Positions 1-10,763 of a stretch of 64,000 nucleotides of DNA are shown here, piece after piece. Source of the DNA: Ryuthela nishihirai (taxonomy: Eukaryota > Arthropoda > Arachnida > Araneae > Heptathelidae). The translations under genes and the position numbers were made by a program. The stretch covers positions 26,904,483 to 26,968,482 of the forward strand of contig JAWZYU010000017.1 of the NCBI GenBank assembly GCA_038380435.1, read 5' to 3'. How positions within the stretch are numbered: position 1 is the first letter of the stretch; the number at the start of each line of letters is the position of its first letter. Under the pieces are notes generated by a model. It made no database searches. It was not told the DNA's origin and worked only from the letters and a program-made list of their open reading frames with translations.

Positions 1-496
1 CATGCATTGGCAACAAAACCGTGACCCCAGCTTACCTGAGAAGTGACCGCCATTTTGGTGGCAGGGAAAAAAACTTCGCAAGTATTTCTTATTTATTGAA
101 CTAGTTTAAAGATGATCAAATTTGCATTAAAATAAAATATATCTTATGGCGAATAAATTTCGATAATATTGGCACAAATGAAGTGTTTTTCACTTTCATT
201 TTGAAGGATTCCCTGTTGCTTTTTGTTTTAACTTTGAAGAATGGAATTGGCCAAAATAAATTGATCAACATTTTCTTAATCTTCCACAATGTTTCTTTAA
301 TATAATAATTCTTTATATTAATTCTTTAATATTAATGAGATGAGAATGGATTAAACGCATCAGTAGTAAAGGGAAAGTTTTGAGCAAATAGAAAGTTTGT
401 GCACTGCCCTAAAATATGGTTTATTTTTTAAATGCTTTCAGAAGGAACATTCAGTATGAAGTAACTTAGGGCAGTTGTAGTCGATATGTAATAGAC
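1..496. other. AT-rich intergenic DNA, nothing recognised
   Basis: No long open frame, RNA gene or recognisable repeat was seen apart from AT-rich low-complexity stretches. Confidence 0.5.
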
Positions 497-610
497 CTAT
501 GTTGTTGTCTTTCTGCTCAGGTCCCGCCTTCCTCACAGATCTTCTCTATGACGTATAAACTTACAGACTCCTTTCAGACCTCTGTGGTAAGCAGTTGCTT
601 TAGGGAAAGT
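497..610 (+). mobile_element. SINE B fragment, 3' two thirds
   Basis: The sequence runs from the TTCTGCTCAGGTCC block through CAGACCTCTGTGG to the terminal AGCAGTTGCTT motif of SINE B. The tRNA-like head is missing, so this is a 5'-truncated, diverged copy. Confidence 0.7.
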
Positions 611-667
611 TTATTATGTTTTCCATAATATTAATTTATGCATTCATTTTTATGGAATAAGTAAGTA

Positions 668-822
668 CCTCCTGAAGCAGCTGCTTGCTATAGAGGTATG
701 ACAAACTACGAGGAAGGCGAGACCTCAGCAAAAAACAACACAAACATCCATGCTTTTTCTAGGGCTCGAACCCAGTCCCTTTGATCAGTAGCCAAGCGCG
801 CTAACTCCTCGGCCACGGGACA
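668..822 (-). mobile_element. SINE B, near-complete copy
   Basis: Read on the minus strand, it starts GTGGCCGAGGAGTTAG (A box region) and has B box GGGTTCGAGCCC. It then follows the body to the terminal AAGCAGCTGCTT. It lies about 60 bp from the plus-strand SINE B fragment at 497-610, giving an inverted pair. Confidence 0.8.
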
Positions 823-1570
823 ACTAGAAAGGTGGTGCAAGAGATGACTGGACAGAATTATAGAATACGCAGGTGGGGGAAGATCCCGCTACCTGGAGGC
901 TGATGGCAACGAAACTGTATTGTTTATTTTTAATTAAATTTCTTACACCCATTTTGATTTTTTTTCTTTCTATGGTTGCAAAAGAAAAACAACAAATCGT
1001 GTTCCAAAACGGTTATGCACTAAAATTTCTTTTATACAAATGTCGATTCTTTGGCGTTGCAAAAAACCTCATCCCACCCGCTATCGGCAAGGAATGTTTC
1101 GGGGCCTTTTGGGAAAAAATCCATTACCCTTCAGTTATTGAAATTTCATAATTGGGATTCTTATTAATACATTTGTTTTAAGGTATTCTCTAGTGTTTAA
1201 TAATTTAAATATTTAGAACCCATAGATATTTTATGTAAAACCAAAATTATTACACTTTTCCTGTGTAAAATAAAAAAATGTGCGTTTTGATTCAAACGGT
1301 TATCTTAATTTTATACCTATAAAATATATAATACATACCTCTAAAACGCTTACTCAAAAGTTAAACATATCACGTAGATTTCATCAGAATTGAGGAACGA
1401 CTTTAAGACAAAGGAGAAGATTGCTAATAGGGAAAACGAAGCTGATTATTTGCGATCCGTATTATTCGTTCAAAGCTATTTAAAAAAATTCCAGGCTACT
1501 CCTTTAAATATATTTAAATATTTGTATATAAGATTTCCCGATAATTTTTGTAAATTTTTTTTTGCAAATT
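823..1570. other. Intergenic, no gene supported
   Basis: AT-rich sequence. The open frame at 873-1151 (92 codons) has no recognisable domain and is probably a chance frame. Confidence 0.5.
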
Positions 1571-1813
1571 CCCCCCGTGCCAACCGTTGGGCTTGGAAAG
1601 ACTGTCGTTAGTCGGATGACACCTTACCCGTGGTTCCTCTCTGCAGGTTAGCCCGTACCCTGTTCTGGTTTAAGAACACGCTTGTTGGCCTTGACGACAA
1701 TCCAATGGGCCTCCTACCTCTATTTAACTCTGAGCCTTAAGAATACTTGTGACCTGATCATTTAGCTCATTGTGTGCACAATAGTGCTGCTCAGAGGTAA
1801 AACAAGCCAGCCC
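1571..1813 (+). mobile_element. SINE A, old 5'-truncated copy
   Basis: The body is recognisable from the GTTGGGCTTGGAAAG block through the AAGAACACGCT block to the tail CAGAGGTAAAACAAGCC. The tRNA-like head is missing and many substitutions show age. Confidence 0.75.
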
Positions 1814-2921
1814 ATTTCAAAGGTTTCGCCAGAATTGAGGAAATTTGAAAGTATTGTTTTTGCTGTAAAATATGCCAGAGTCCATCACTTTAATTACAGG
1901 ACGAACATCGTCACTAATGCTCAAGATTTAGGTACACTTGGTTCAATTCCTTAATTTATCTTCAGTCTTATTCCCATACAAAGTCTATTCTTGAAGAAAC
2001 CGAGTTTCTGATTTGGGTTTCCATCGACATAACATGGGAATTCTTCAATTTGTTTGTGTAAGCAATGTAACACGCAATGTAGGGAATTCCCATTATGACT
2101 TTCCGGAAAACTCACACTCATTCACCATCCACCTTACCACAAGGGAAGTTCATAACACAAAAGCGTGTAAAAAAAAAACGCATTTTGTGGACGCTCCCTT
2201 TTACACACAACCCAAATTGAAAAAAAGGACAAAAGGGGCCCCGTCGGTGATTACATCCAGCATAAAACGAGACTTTCCTTTTTTTGCTTTTCTCCCAGTA
2301 ATATTTATCTTTTCCGTGCCTCGAAGTATGAAACGTTTAAGTAATGAAATTTAGAATTGCTGCAGGTCGAGATAAAGTAACACAATTTGGGTCTTTTTAC
2401 GATGACGTAATTTCACATGAACATCGGAATATGCAAGGCACACACGGAGGGGGGGGGGGGTGCTGCTGAGAGAGGTTTGTGTGCAAGTAATGGAAAGTTT
2501 AATAGCGACACAATCGGGGCAGTTTCTTTCTTTATTCAACTCTCTTTGATCGCGCATGGATGAAGAAGTTTATAAAACTAGAAATGTCTGCTTTAATTGT
2601 GTGTAACGGAAAATATCCCGAGGCCATGCTGGCGGAGCAATGCGAATTTAAAAAAAAAAAACTTTCAAGACAAAACGTTGAGAAATTTCACCTATGAAAC
2701 TTTTGTTTCTGTTACTCAGCGGTTGTTAAGGAAGATAAAAATTAGGCTATAACGTTGGGATGACAATTAGTTTAGGAATTTTAGGAATGTAAATTAGTTC
2801 TGTGCGTTTAAGAAGGAATAAGGAGAAATTAGAGCTATGTACAGTTGTTGCTGGAAGGCGGGAGCGGATTTTTCAACTGTTTTAGTCAATAATAGTAAGC
2901 TAGTGAGTCGAATCGCTTCTG
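1814..2921. other. Intergenic, no gene supported
   Basis: It contains a 12-base G run near 2449-2460 and short open frames (for example 2013-2354, 113 codons) without recognisable domains. I see no credible gene. Confidence 0.45.
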
Positions 2922-3214
2922 GAGTTTCCACAAAACTCGGCGCCCTGTTCTCGGTCACTAGGGAACACCGATGGGCTTGGAAAGGCTGTAGTCAGTCGGA
3001 TGGGACGTTAAGCCGTGGGAGGAAGAGTCATACCCTGTGTACGTTAAAGAACACGCTGGATGGCCTTGAGGGGAGGCTACCATTTGTCTCCCAATATCAG
3101 TTCCAGTGGGTCCCCTCCCTCAACCTTCTCCGAGCCTTCGGGGTCCTTGTGATCTGGCCATTTAGCCCATTGTGTGCAAAAACGGGCCGCTCAGAGGTAA
3201 AACAACCCAAGCCT
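2922..3214 (+). mobile_element. SINE A, head missing
   Basis: The body matches well from the CACCGATGGGCTTGG block to the tail GCTCAGAGGTAAAACAACCC. The tRNA-like head is replaced by unrelated sequence, consistent with 5' truncation during target-primed reverse transcription. The open frame at 2837-3259 simply runs through the SINE. Confidence 0.85.
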
Positions 3215-3895
3215 CAAACGACTATGGAAAGTTCGTTTCAAAACAAAGTGAAGATTTGACACTTTTCAACTCTAACGCTCTCTTACATCATCATCATCAT
3301 CCTCAAGGATTTATTGATTAAAAATTTTAATTTGTTACCTATTGAGTAAAAATGCTTGTAAATATGTAGTTTGTCATTTTTTACAACAATTAGTTTCTCA
3401 TTTTCAGTCGTCATTACTCAACAATCATCTATACATACCATGTATAAAAATGAAACTACATTTAGCCGTTTTTTTTTTGTTTCTACTTATATCGTTATTT
3501 TTCTGTAAAAATTAATAACATGTATAAAATATACATAAAAACACAAACATTGTCCAAAATACAGTCATAATAAAATCTCTTGGGGCTTTGGTCAGAGCTA
3601 CCAGGAAACACCGGGCCCGAACAGACATGGAAGGAAATGAACGAAAAAACAGAAGGAAATTAAGTATGCGTAAAAATTTAAGTGGTTTAATATCCCTAAT
3701 TTAAGTAAAAGCTATTTATTTCAAACATTATAAAATCAAATATTTTATTAATTACGATTTCATAAAAAATATTTATGAACGTTTAAAAATTAATTACCAT
3801 ACTTTTAAAAATCAATATTACCCGTGGAAATTTTGTAGAAAAAATTATAAGTAAACCAGCTATATATTTGAAAATTAATTCTTCAGTTATTGCAT
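3215..3895. other. AT-rich intergenic DNA
   Basis: It starts with a short ATC-repeat stretch (about 3288-3301) followed by CCTCAAG. This could be the extreme 3' tail of an RTE LINE insertion but is too short to call. The rest is AT-rich with nothing recognised. Confidence 0.4.
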
Positions 3896-4412
3896 TTGTG
3901 GACTACCATCTGTCTCCTAACAGCTGTCCAATGGGTTGCCACCCCCAACCTTCTCTGAGTCCTCGGGATTTTTGGGTTGGGTTGTTTTACCTCTGAGCGG
4001 CACTTTTTTGCACACCATGGGCTAAATGCCAGGTCACATGGACCCCGAAGGCTCAGAGAAGGTTGGCTGAGGGGACCCACTGGAACAGCTGTTGGGAGAC
4101 AGATGGTAGCCTCCCGTCAAGGCCATCCAGCGTGTTCTTTAACGTGCACAGGGTATGGCTCTCCCGCACACGGAGCCACGGCTTAACGTCCCATCCGACG
4201 GACGGCGGCCTTTCCAAGCCCATCGGTGTCCCCTACTGACCGTGGGCAGGGCGGGGAATTTTGCGGAGATAAATCTCAACGCTGACCCAGCTGGGACTCG
4301 AACCTGGGAACTACAGATTACGAGCCTGGCGCGCTACCGACTGAGCCACCCCCGCCCCCTCGGGGTTTTTGTGATCGGCCATTTAGCTCTGAGGTAAAAC
4401 AACCCAGTCCAG
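3896..4412 (+). mobile_element. SINE A, older host copy split by a nested SINE A
   Basis: The plus-strand body is present at 3896-3974 and resumes at 4358-4412, ending GAGGTAAAACAACCC. The two parts are separated by a minus-strand SINE A at 3975-4357. The break carries a 14-bp duplication, CCTCGGGATTTTTG (3961-3974) against CCTCGGGGTTTTTG (4358-4371), one mismatch. Confidence 0.85.
3975..4357 (-). mobile_element. SINE A, full length, nested in an older SINE A
   Basis: On the minus strand it runs from the head (GGGCGGGGGTGGCTCAG) through B box GGTTCGAGTCC to the tail. It is close to consensus and therefore younger than the copy it interrupts. The flanking 14-bp TSD supports insertion by target-primed reverse transcription. 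Confidence 0.9.
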
Positions 4413-4497
4413 TAAGTCCTCTTCCCTCATCTGAGCCCTTGAGGTGACTGACCATTAGCTCGTTGTGCACAATAGAGTGTCTTTACAGAAGTACAAC
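4413..4497 (+). mobile_element. SINE A, decayed 3' fragment
   Basis: The final 85 bp of a diverged SINE A body (CTGAGCCCTTGAGG block to AAGTACAACAA), directly after the tail of the preceding copy. Confidence 0.55.
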
Positions 4498-4499
4498 AA

Positions 4500-4606
4500 A
4501 TCAGCTGCTTGCCACAGAGGTCTGACAGGAGCCTGTCAGTTTATATGCCAAAGTAGAAGGTCTGAGAGGATGGCAGGACCTCAGCAGAAAACGACACATA
4601 CATCCA
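4500..4606 (-). mobile_element. SINE B fragment, 3' half
   Basis: On the minus strand it runs from CATGGATGTATGTGTCG through GAGGTCCTGCCATCC to CCTCTGTGGCAAGCAGCTG. The tRNA-like head is absent. Confidence 0.75.
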
Positions 4607-5488
4607 TGACCGGCAACAACTGAAATCACACTGGAATTTCAACTGCCTTACATTGAGGTTTACTCCGCTAATCCCCAATCGGAAATGCATTCTAGAAACT
4701 ACTATCCGGGTGATCGCCTTGGCTATAACGAAAAGCACTTAGTAGCGCTACAGAGATGTGTCAAGCAATGGCAGTTAGCACTTATTAGGCGTAAAAGCGA
4801 CACAATGACACGTGGGAAGAAGAGACGGATCGTGTTGGTGTGAGCAGAACTGCCCTCAGCAGACACGAAACAGCTTCCCAGGTCCAATGTGATCCATCAT
4901 CTGTGTGTCTGCTTGTTGAAGCCACACAAAAGAGCCGATGCTGTCGTCCATAGGAGACGAAAGAGCCTTGGCCATAAGAGAGAACGAATCCGCGTCAGTA
5001 TCGTCAAGCTGCACTCTTCATACTTGCCTAATCTCCAATGATATTTTGTGGACAAAGGATGATAATCAAGATGAAAGCCTCGATGTCAAGAGGTGAGAAT
5101 GTGCTCTAAGGAGATCTCCTGATGGAGCAAAAGCTTTCGAAACTCTCTCTCCTTCAGAGAATCCTTCTCTGAGAGAGAGAGAGTATTGTAAGTAGGAATG
5201 TGGACACAAAAGCAGTTTGTAGAAAATCTAGATTGTGTAATGAGATTTCAAATAAACTTTCATCGATTCAGCTTGCGAAAGAAAAATGGCCTTACGTAGT
5301 AGGTAACTGGTAGTGGTCTAATGTGAAGGGAAACTGAGAACACTATTTGAGAAATCATTAGATTGGATAATTGACGTTTCGACTAGAGTAGTCAGAAGGT
5401 CTCTTTTTCAGTTGAGTTTTTTTTTTTGTTTTCCGTTTAGTGACGAATTTTTCTTTTAACAAGTAACATTTTTTTCATTCTAATAAAA
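4607..5488. other. Intergenic, nothing recognised
   Basis: A GA-rich run lies near 5166-5185. No frame, RNA gene or known repeat was recognised. The stretch could hold an old unidentified transposon. Confidence 0.35.
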
Positions 5489-5567
5489 TCCTCCTCCTCC
5501 TCCTCCTCCTCCTCCTCCTCCTCCTCCTCCTCCTCCTCCTCCTCCTCCTCCTCCTCCTCCTCCTCCT
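5489..5567. repeat. (TCC)n microsatellite, 3' tail of the LINE
   Basis: About 26 uninterrupted TCC units abut the LINE 3' end. A much shorter relative at 14285-14343 has the same LINE 3' end followed by an ATC-type repeat instead. The poly-glutamate frame that reads through this tract is a microsatellite artefact. Confidence 0.95.
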
Positions 5568-5581
5568 CAAGCAGCCATGGG

Positions 5582-8500
5582 CTACGGAGGTCCAACCAGA
5601 CCGTGCAATTTAGTTCTCCAAGCAAGTCTATCCTGAGCTACATCTACTGCATCTGGCCACTGCACACCAATTCTAACAAGGTCCTGTTTGACATTGTCTG
5701 CCCACCGCATCCTAGGTCTCCCCTTCTTTCTGAGGCTTTTAGGCACACTGTTCATAACCCTATTCGCCAATCTATAATTATTCATACGGGCAACATGGCC
5801 AAACCAACGGAGTCTCTCTCTGCACAATATGCTGCTTAAAGGAGGTTGCAAACTCCTTTGCCTAATCTCATCATTAGTTACAAAGTTGAACCACCTAATG
5901 CCCAAGATACTGCGTAAGCATCTGGAATCAAAAGCATCTAGTTTCCTGCTATCTTGTTTACAAAGTGTCCAAGTTTCACTACCATAACTAACCCTAGAAA
6001 GAACCAAACTATTATACAGTCTAATTTTAGTCCTTAGGTGTATACGCCTATTTCTCCACACTCTCCATAGGTTCTTAAAAGTCCCAGCAGCAATCCCTAT
6101 TCGTCTGTTAATCTCATGCCGCACATCACCATTATCTGTTACATAGCTCCCAAGATAATTAAACTGTGACACCTGCTCAAGACTGCAACCATTCAGATTA
6201 ACTGAATCACAGCCTGCCTGACCAAATTTCATCACTTTAGTTTTCTCTCTGTTTATAACCAAACCTACTCTACTACCAGTCTCATCAACAGCTCGAATGA
6301 AAGAGTTCATCTCATCAACATCATTTGCCAAAAGGGCTAAATCATCAGCATAATCTAAATCAGAAATTTTCGTATCTCCAGCCCATTTAAGGCCAAAATC
6401 TTTCCCTTGAAGTGAATTTCGCATAACATAATCGATAACCAAGCTAAAGAGAAAAGGAGACAAAATGCACCCTTGTCGAACACCAGAAGTAATGCTAAAC
6501 CAATTGCTACAAGCCTTACCAACTCTCACACACGACTCAGTGTTATTATAGAGAGCTTTCATAATGTTAACTAACTTGTCTGGTATACCATATGATCTCA
6601 CAATCAACCACAAATTATGACGATCAACAGAGTCGAAAGCCTTTTTGAAATCAACAAAGCTAGCAACCAAAGGTTTCTGAAACTCTAAACATTTCTCAAG
6701 AATCTGCCTAAGTGAAAATATCTGATCCACACATCCCCTACCACTTCTGAATCCACATTGCTCATCACGCAATTGACTGTCAACCAGATTCTTAATTCTA
6801 TTAAGCACAATCATGGAAAGAACTTTACCTGGAACAGAGAGTAGGCTGATACCCCTATAGTTATCACAAGAACTGCGATCACCTTTTTTGAAAATAGGGA
6901 TAACAATAGCTCTGGTAAAATCCTTAGGAACCATGCCTTTATCATAAAAGATATTCAGAATTTCAGTCATCCAAGTGGTAACCGAAACATTCCCAGCTCT
7001 AAGCATTTCCGTAGTAATTTCATCTACCCCTGGGGATTTATGAAGTTTAAGTTTAGAAACAGCCAAAATAACTTCAGATTGTGTTATAGGGCCAACATTA
7101 AAGCCACCAATGCATCTATCATCATTGCAAACAATGGGAGTAGAACTAACTACATTGTTTAGAACATCACTGAAATGCTCAGCCCACCTAGCCATGACAG
7201 AATCCTCCCCTGCTACAACCTTACCTTGTTTATCCTTCAATCCTTGTATACCTGTCCGTTTTCTACCACACAAAACATTAACTATCTGGTACAGCTCTCT
7301 GCTGTTGTGCTGTCCAACTGCTTCCTGGGCTTTGTCAGCCAAACCATCAAGCCAAAGATTCTTATCATCAGCTAACTGATCCTTTACAAGTTTATTAAGG
7401 TCTCTGTAATGCTTTCTATTAGGACTACTTAGGGTATTGATTAAGCAATTCCTGCAGTTCCTGCAATTCCTGCAGTTCTTTCTTTGCGAAATAAGCTCAA
7501 GTGCCTTATCACTCAGATAATTTTGCCTCTTCTGCTCCTTTTTTCCTAAAAGAGTACTGTTAGTGTCCAAAAAAGCCTGTTTAAAATGATCCCATTCTTC
7601 CTCAACTTCAGTAGTAAGCAAACCATGACTGTCATAATGACTAAGTAACCTATCATGGAAAGCTTTGGCTATAACTGGATCTTTCAGAGCTTCAGTATTA
7701 AAAGTAAATTTTTTAACCCTAGCACAACACTTTTTAAGTTTAAGTTGCAACACACTTTTAACAAGGTAATGGTCAGATCCAATTTCAGCTCCCCTATATG
7801 CCCTGGTATTCCTAACAGAACTAGCCCATTTGCTGTTAATTAATATATAATCAATCATATTCTTATGCAGCCCATCGGGTAAAACCCATGTGTACCTATG
7901 TATGTCGCTGTTATTGTAATAAGTGTTAGTTATTGGGAATCCATTGAGTTTACTTTCCTGTAGGAGACGTTGCCCATTGCCATTGCAGCTACCAATACGA
8001 AAAGGGCCTATTACTCCTCTCCAAAGGTCAGAGTCAGTACCAACTTTGGCATTGAAGTCACCAAGAACAAGGGTAATATCTCCTTTCTTGACAGAATTCA
8101 AAATATCCTGAAGTTGTTCATAAAACCTATCCTTGTCATCCTCATCGGCATCCTCAGTGGGGGCATAACAGCAGATAACATTCAAGTCTTTAACGCTTGT
8201 CTGAAATTTTGCTGTAAAAAACCTTTCATTAATGCACTCATATCCTAGAAGAGCATCGCTAGCCTGTCTGCTGAGAAGCAGACCCACGCCTTGGTGATGC
8301 TTATTGTCGTCCCTCCCTGAAAAGAGAAATTTAAGATTATTTTTAAGAATCTGACCTTTATCTGTCCATCTGGTCTCTTGCAAGCCGAGAATATCTAAAT
8401 TATAATGGTGGAATTCTTGTGTGAGGACATCAAGAAAAAAAGCTCTGTGCAGAGTCCTCACATTCCAACTACCTATGGAGAGAAAATGGTTAGTGGGATG

Positions 8501-8611
8501 TTTAAAGAAACTATGTTTATTGAGAGAGGGAATGCCGACAATATCAAACAGCCCCCTAATCGCAGACATGGGGCAAAGACCCGTTCCCCCACTACTAAAG
8601 TCTGAAGCCAT
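5582..8611 (-). CDS. RTE-type LINE ORF: AP endonuclease plus reverse transcriptase, 1009 aa
   Basis: The protein nicks target DNA and reverse-transcribes its own RNA at the nick. The N-terminal APE-like endonuclease (about residues 45-290) has WN49-50, E79 in LQET, Y149, GDFN 184-187, D254 and SDH 279-281, so all its signature residues are present. A linker follows with a 3-residue repeat (C-R-N, residues 379-389), then the reverse transcriptase (about 560-800) with D654 in the VDFKKAFD motif, RQG 712-714 and catalytic YADD 754-757. The C-terminal part has the conserved WTL and LRWFGH region typical of RTE. The frame is open from the first Met to the stop, a usual length for RTE. Such genes are often mis-annotated as craniofacial development protein 2-like. 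Clade assignment rests on motif resemblance only. Confidence 0.93.
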   Translation of the reverse strand: MASDFSSGGTGLCPMSAIRGLFDIVGIPSLNKHSFFKHPTNHFLSIGSWNVRTLHRAFFLDVLTQEFHHYNLDILGLQETRWTDKGQILKNNLKFLFSGRDDNKHHQGVGLLLSRQASDALLGYECINERFFTAKFQTSVKDLNVICCYAPTEDADEDDKDRFYEQLQDILNSVKKGDITLVLGDFNAKVGTDSDLWRGVIGPFRIGSCNGNGQRLLQESKLNGFPITNTYYNNSDIHRYTWVLPDGLHKNMIDYILINSKWASSVRNTRAYRGAEIGSDHYLVKSVLQLKLKKCCARVKKFTFNTEALKDPVIAKAFHDRLLSHYDSHGLLTTEVEEEWDHFKQAFLDTNSTLLGKKEQKRQNYLSDKALELISQRKNCRNCRNCRNCLINTLSSPNRKHYRDLNKLVKDQLADDKNLWLDGLADKAQEAVGQHNSRELYQIVNVLCGRKRTGIQGLKDKQGKVVAGEDSVMARWAEHFSDVLNNVVSSTPIVCNDDRCIGGFNVGPITQSEVILAVSKLKLHKSPGVDEITTEMLRAGNVSVTTWMTEILNIFYDKGMVPKDFTRAIVIPIFKKGDRSSCDNYRGISLLSVPGKVLSMIVLNRIKNLVDSQLRDEQCGFRSGRGCVDQIFSLRQILEKCLEFQKPLVASFVDFKKAFDSVDRHNLWLIVRSYGIPDKLVNIMKALYNNTESCVRVGKACSNWFSITSGVRQGCILSPFLFSLVIDYVMRNSLQGKDFGLKWAGDTKISDLDYADDLALLANDVDEMNSFIRAVDETGSRVGLVINREKTKVMKFGQAGCDSVNLNGCSLEQVSQFNYLGSYVTDNGDVRHEINRRIGIAAGTFKNLWRVWRNRRIHLRTKIRLYNSLVLSRVSYGSETWTLCKQDSRKLDAFDSRCLRSILGIRWFNFVTNDEIRQRSLQPPLSSILCRERLRWFGHVARMNNYRLANRVMNSVPKSLRKKGRPRMRWADNVKQDLVRIGVQWPDAVDVAQDRLAWRTKLHGLVGPP

Positions 8612-9140
8612 CTACACTGGAAGACTTCCTCCAATGTAGAATTTGGCGATGCCAATAGAAGCAAAGAGTTCAGGTGCCTGCGATGACTTCTGCTCAGGAT
8701 TATCCACCAGCTGATAAACATATCCTGTGAATCTATTCACTTGGTGCTGTCAACCCACAACAAACAGATAACACAGCGGAAGATTTTCCCTCCACATAAG
8801 CCCACCAGTGCAGCAAAATCAGGATCCATAATCAAGCTCAGAGCCATATATCTGTCCAGTCTAGTAGGTTTATATGGTCAGCACCAGGACCCTGTGTGGT
8901 TGACCACTCCTCAGCAGGGTAGAAAAAAAAGAAAAGTAGCCATAGTTGTCCAGATCAGTAGGCCACACTAATCTGGCAGCCCTCTCCTTCCGTTCACTTC
9001 CACAAGAGAGTATCTCTTTTGAAAGTTGCTAACGGTCCGCACCACGAGAAGGCGGGGTCGGACATTAGGTGCTAGGCCTGGCCGGTTCTATGCATCATCA
9101 CAGGGGATTGGTGCATAGCTCTCCTTCCAGTGACTACCTA

Positions 9141-9454
9141 GCTACCATTTACAGACCTAAAATGTTCAACTATACAAAAATAAACTAATATTTTAGGAAA
9201 AGTTCAAAAATGAAAAATTACTGAAAGAATATTAATAATTAAGCAGAATACTAGAAGACTTTAATGGTATCGAAATTGTTAAAATCAATATGAGATTTGT
9301 TCCTGATTGTTCACAGTGTAACTTGATTCTCTTGTGATTGTTTGATGTTGAATATGAATATTCCCAAGATGTGCTGCAAAAGACATTACTTTAAGAAAGT
9401 AAATTCTCTTTGATAATGACTGAATTTATGTAAAATCAGTTTTTCTTTAATAAA
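9141..9454. other. AT-rich intergenic DNA
   Basis: No gene or repeat recognised. The left TSD of the next SINE (about TTAATAAAGTT) lies at its right edge. Confidence 0.45.
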
Positions 9455-9839
9455 GTTGGGTTGGATTGTTTTACCTCTGAGCAGCATTTTTTTGCACACA
9501 ATGGACTAAATGGCCAGGTCATGAGACCCCGAAGGCTTGGGGAAGGTTGGGGGAGGGAACCCACTGGAACACCTGTTGGGAGACAGGGGAGCCTCCCGTC
9601 AAGGCCATCCAGCGTGTTCTTTAACGTGCACAGGGTATGGCTCTCCCGCACACGGTGTCACGGCTTAATTTCCCTTCCGACGGACGGCTGTCTTTCCAAG
9701 CCCATCGGCGTCCCGTATTGATCGTGGGCAGAGCGGGAATTGTGCAGAGATAAATCTCAACGCTGGCCCAGGCAGGACTCGAACCTGGGAACTGCAGATT
9801 ACGAGCCTGGTGCGCTACAGACTGAGCCACCTCCGCCCC
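9455..9839 (-). mobile_element. SINE A, full length with TSD
   Basis: Complete minus-strand copy from head (GGGGCGGAGGTGGCTCAG) to tail. It is flanked by TTAATAAAGTT on the left and TTAATAAAAGTT on the right (about 9447-9457 and 9840-9851). Confidence 0.9.
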
Positions 9840-9980
9840 TTAATAAAAGTTATTTGGCAAATTTTTTCATTATCAGCAAGAAAGGGAAAACGTTTTCTTT
9901 TTTTTATACATAAAAAATAGAAGGAACGTTTCGCAGTTCTCAGAGATCATAGATCAGTGATCTGTCAATTTCCTGCCAAT

Positions 9981-10384
9981 GAGGCGGGCGTGGTGCAATT
10001 GGTAGCGCCCCAGTCTCATAACCTGCAATTCCCAGGTTCGAGTCCCATCTGGGCCAGCGTTGAAATTTATCTTCCAAATTTCCCCTCCTACCTTTGGTCA
10101 GTAGGGGACACCGATGGACTTAGAAAGGCCGCCATCCGTCGGATGGGAGGTTAAACTTGGGCTCGTGTATGGGAGAGCCATGCCCTGTACCAGTTAAAGA
10201 ACACGTTGGATGGTTTTCTCGCAAGACTACCATCTGTCTCCTAACAATTGCTCAGTGGGTCCCCTGGCCTAGTTCCCCTAACCTGAGAGAAGGTTAGGGG
10301 AATAACCTTCTCTGAGACCTTGAAGTCCTTCTGATCTGGTCATTGTGTGCACAAAAGGGCTGTTTACAGGTAAAACAACCCAAA
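9981..10384 (+). mobile_element. SINE A, full length, diverged, with TSD
   Basis: The head retains CTCATAA where other copies have CTCGTAA, which supports a tRNA-Met-like ancestor with a CAT anticodon. An extra inverted repeat, TTCCCCTAACCT ... AGGTTAGGGGAA (about 10273-10302), lies in the body. An imperfect duplication beginning CTGTCAATT and ending CCAATGA flanks the copy (about 9961-9980 and 10385-10402). Confidence 0.88.
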
Positions 10385-10439
10385 CTGTCAATTAACCAAT
10401 GACCTGTGAGAATTCTTGGAATAATCAGTTGCATAGTCT

Positions 10440-10700
10440 CTTACAGGCCCGGATCTAGAGTTTCTAGATCTAGGAGTGGGGGGGGAGGCATGCTCCCTAG
10501 ATCCCGCCATGAACACTACATGACTAGCCACTTACACTACATGACTAGCAGGGCCGGATCTAGGAGGGCGGCAAGGGGGGTCCCTCCCCCCCCCCTTTTT
10601 TTTTCAGAATTCTAGTAAGAGTAATGGAAATCCATTCTGTTGCCCCCCCCCCCCTTTACATTTCCCCGGATCGATTGCGTTTCTGGTCCCCCTTCCCTCT
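10440..10700. repeat. Fragments carrying the GCCGGATCTAGG motif with G/C homopolymers
   Basis: The motif (G)GCCGGATCTAGRG plus a G run occurs near 10446-10490 and again at about 10550-10580, followed by C runs. A reverse-oriented copy lies near 31084-31106. It resembles terminal segments of an unidentified DNA transposon, but no complete element can be delimited. Confidence 0.4.
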
Positions 10701-10713
10701 ACTATTTTTCTAA

Positions 10714-10763
10714 ATTTTAGTTACTAGTCACCAGGCCCGGGCCTGGTAACTAGTAACTAAAAT
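10714..10763. repeat. 50-bp near-perfect palindrome
   Basis: The two 25-base arms meet at 10738/10739 within GGCCCGGGCC and contain ACTAGT on each side. One base pair is mismatched. It would extrude as a cruciform with no loop. Confidence 0.85.

Larger units (their letters stand above)
5489..9140 (-). mobile_element. RTE-like non-LTR retrotransposon (LINE), apparently full length
   Basis: On the minus strand the element has an approximately 530-bp 5' leader (about 9140 to 8612), one long intact ORF (8611-5582) and a very short 3' end (GCTGCTTGAGGAGG) that passes into a pure (TCC)n tract, read as (GGA)n on the coding strand, at 5489-5567. A single endonuclease-plus-RT ORF with a short 3' end and simple-repeat tail is typical of the RTE clade. 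The 5' boundary is estimated from where GC-richer sequence stops, and I could not identify a TSD. The lack of stops or frameshifts suggests a recent insertion. Confidence 0.85.

Noticed and set aside
5437..5625. Poly-glutamate protein.
   Set aside because: It is the (TCC)n LINE tail read on the minus strand.
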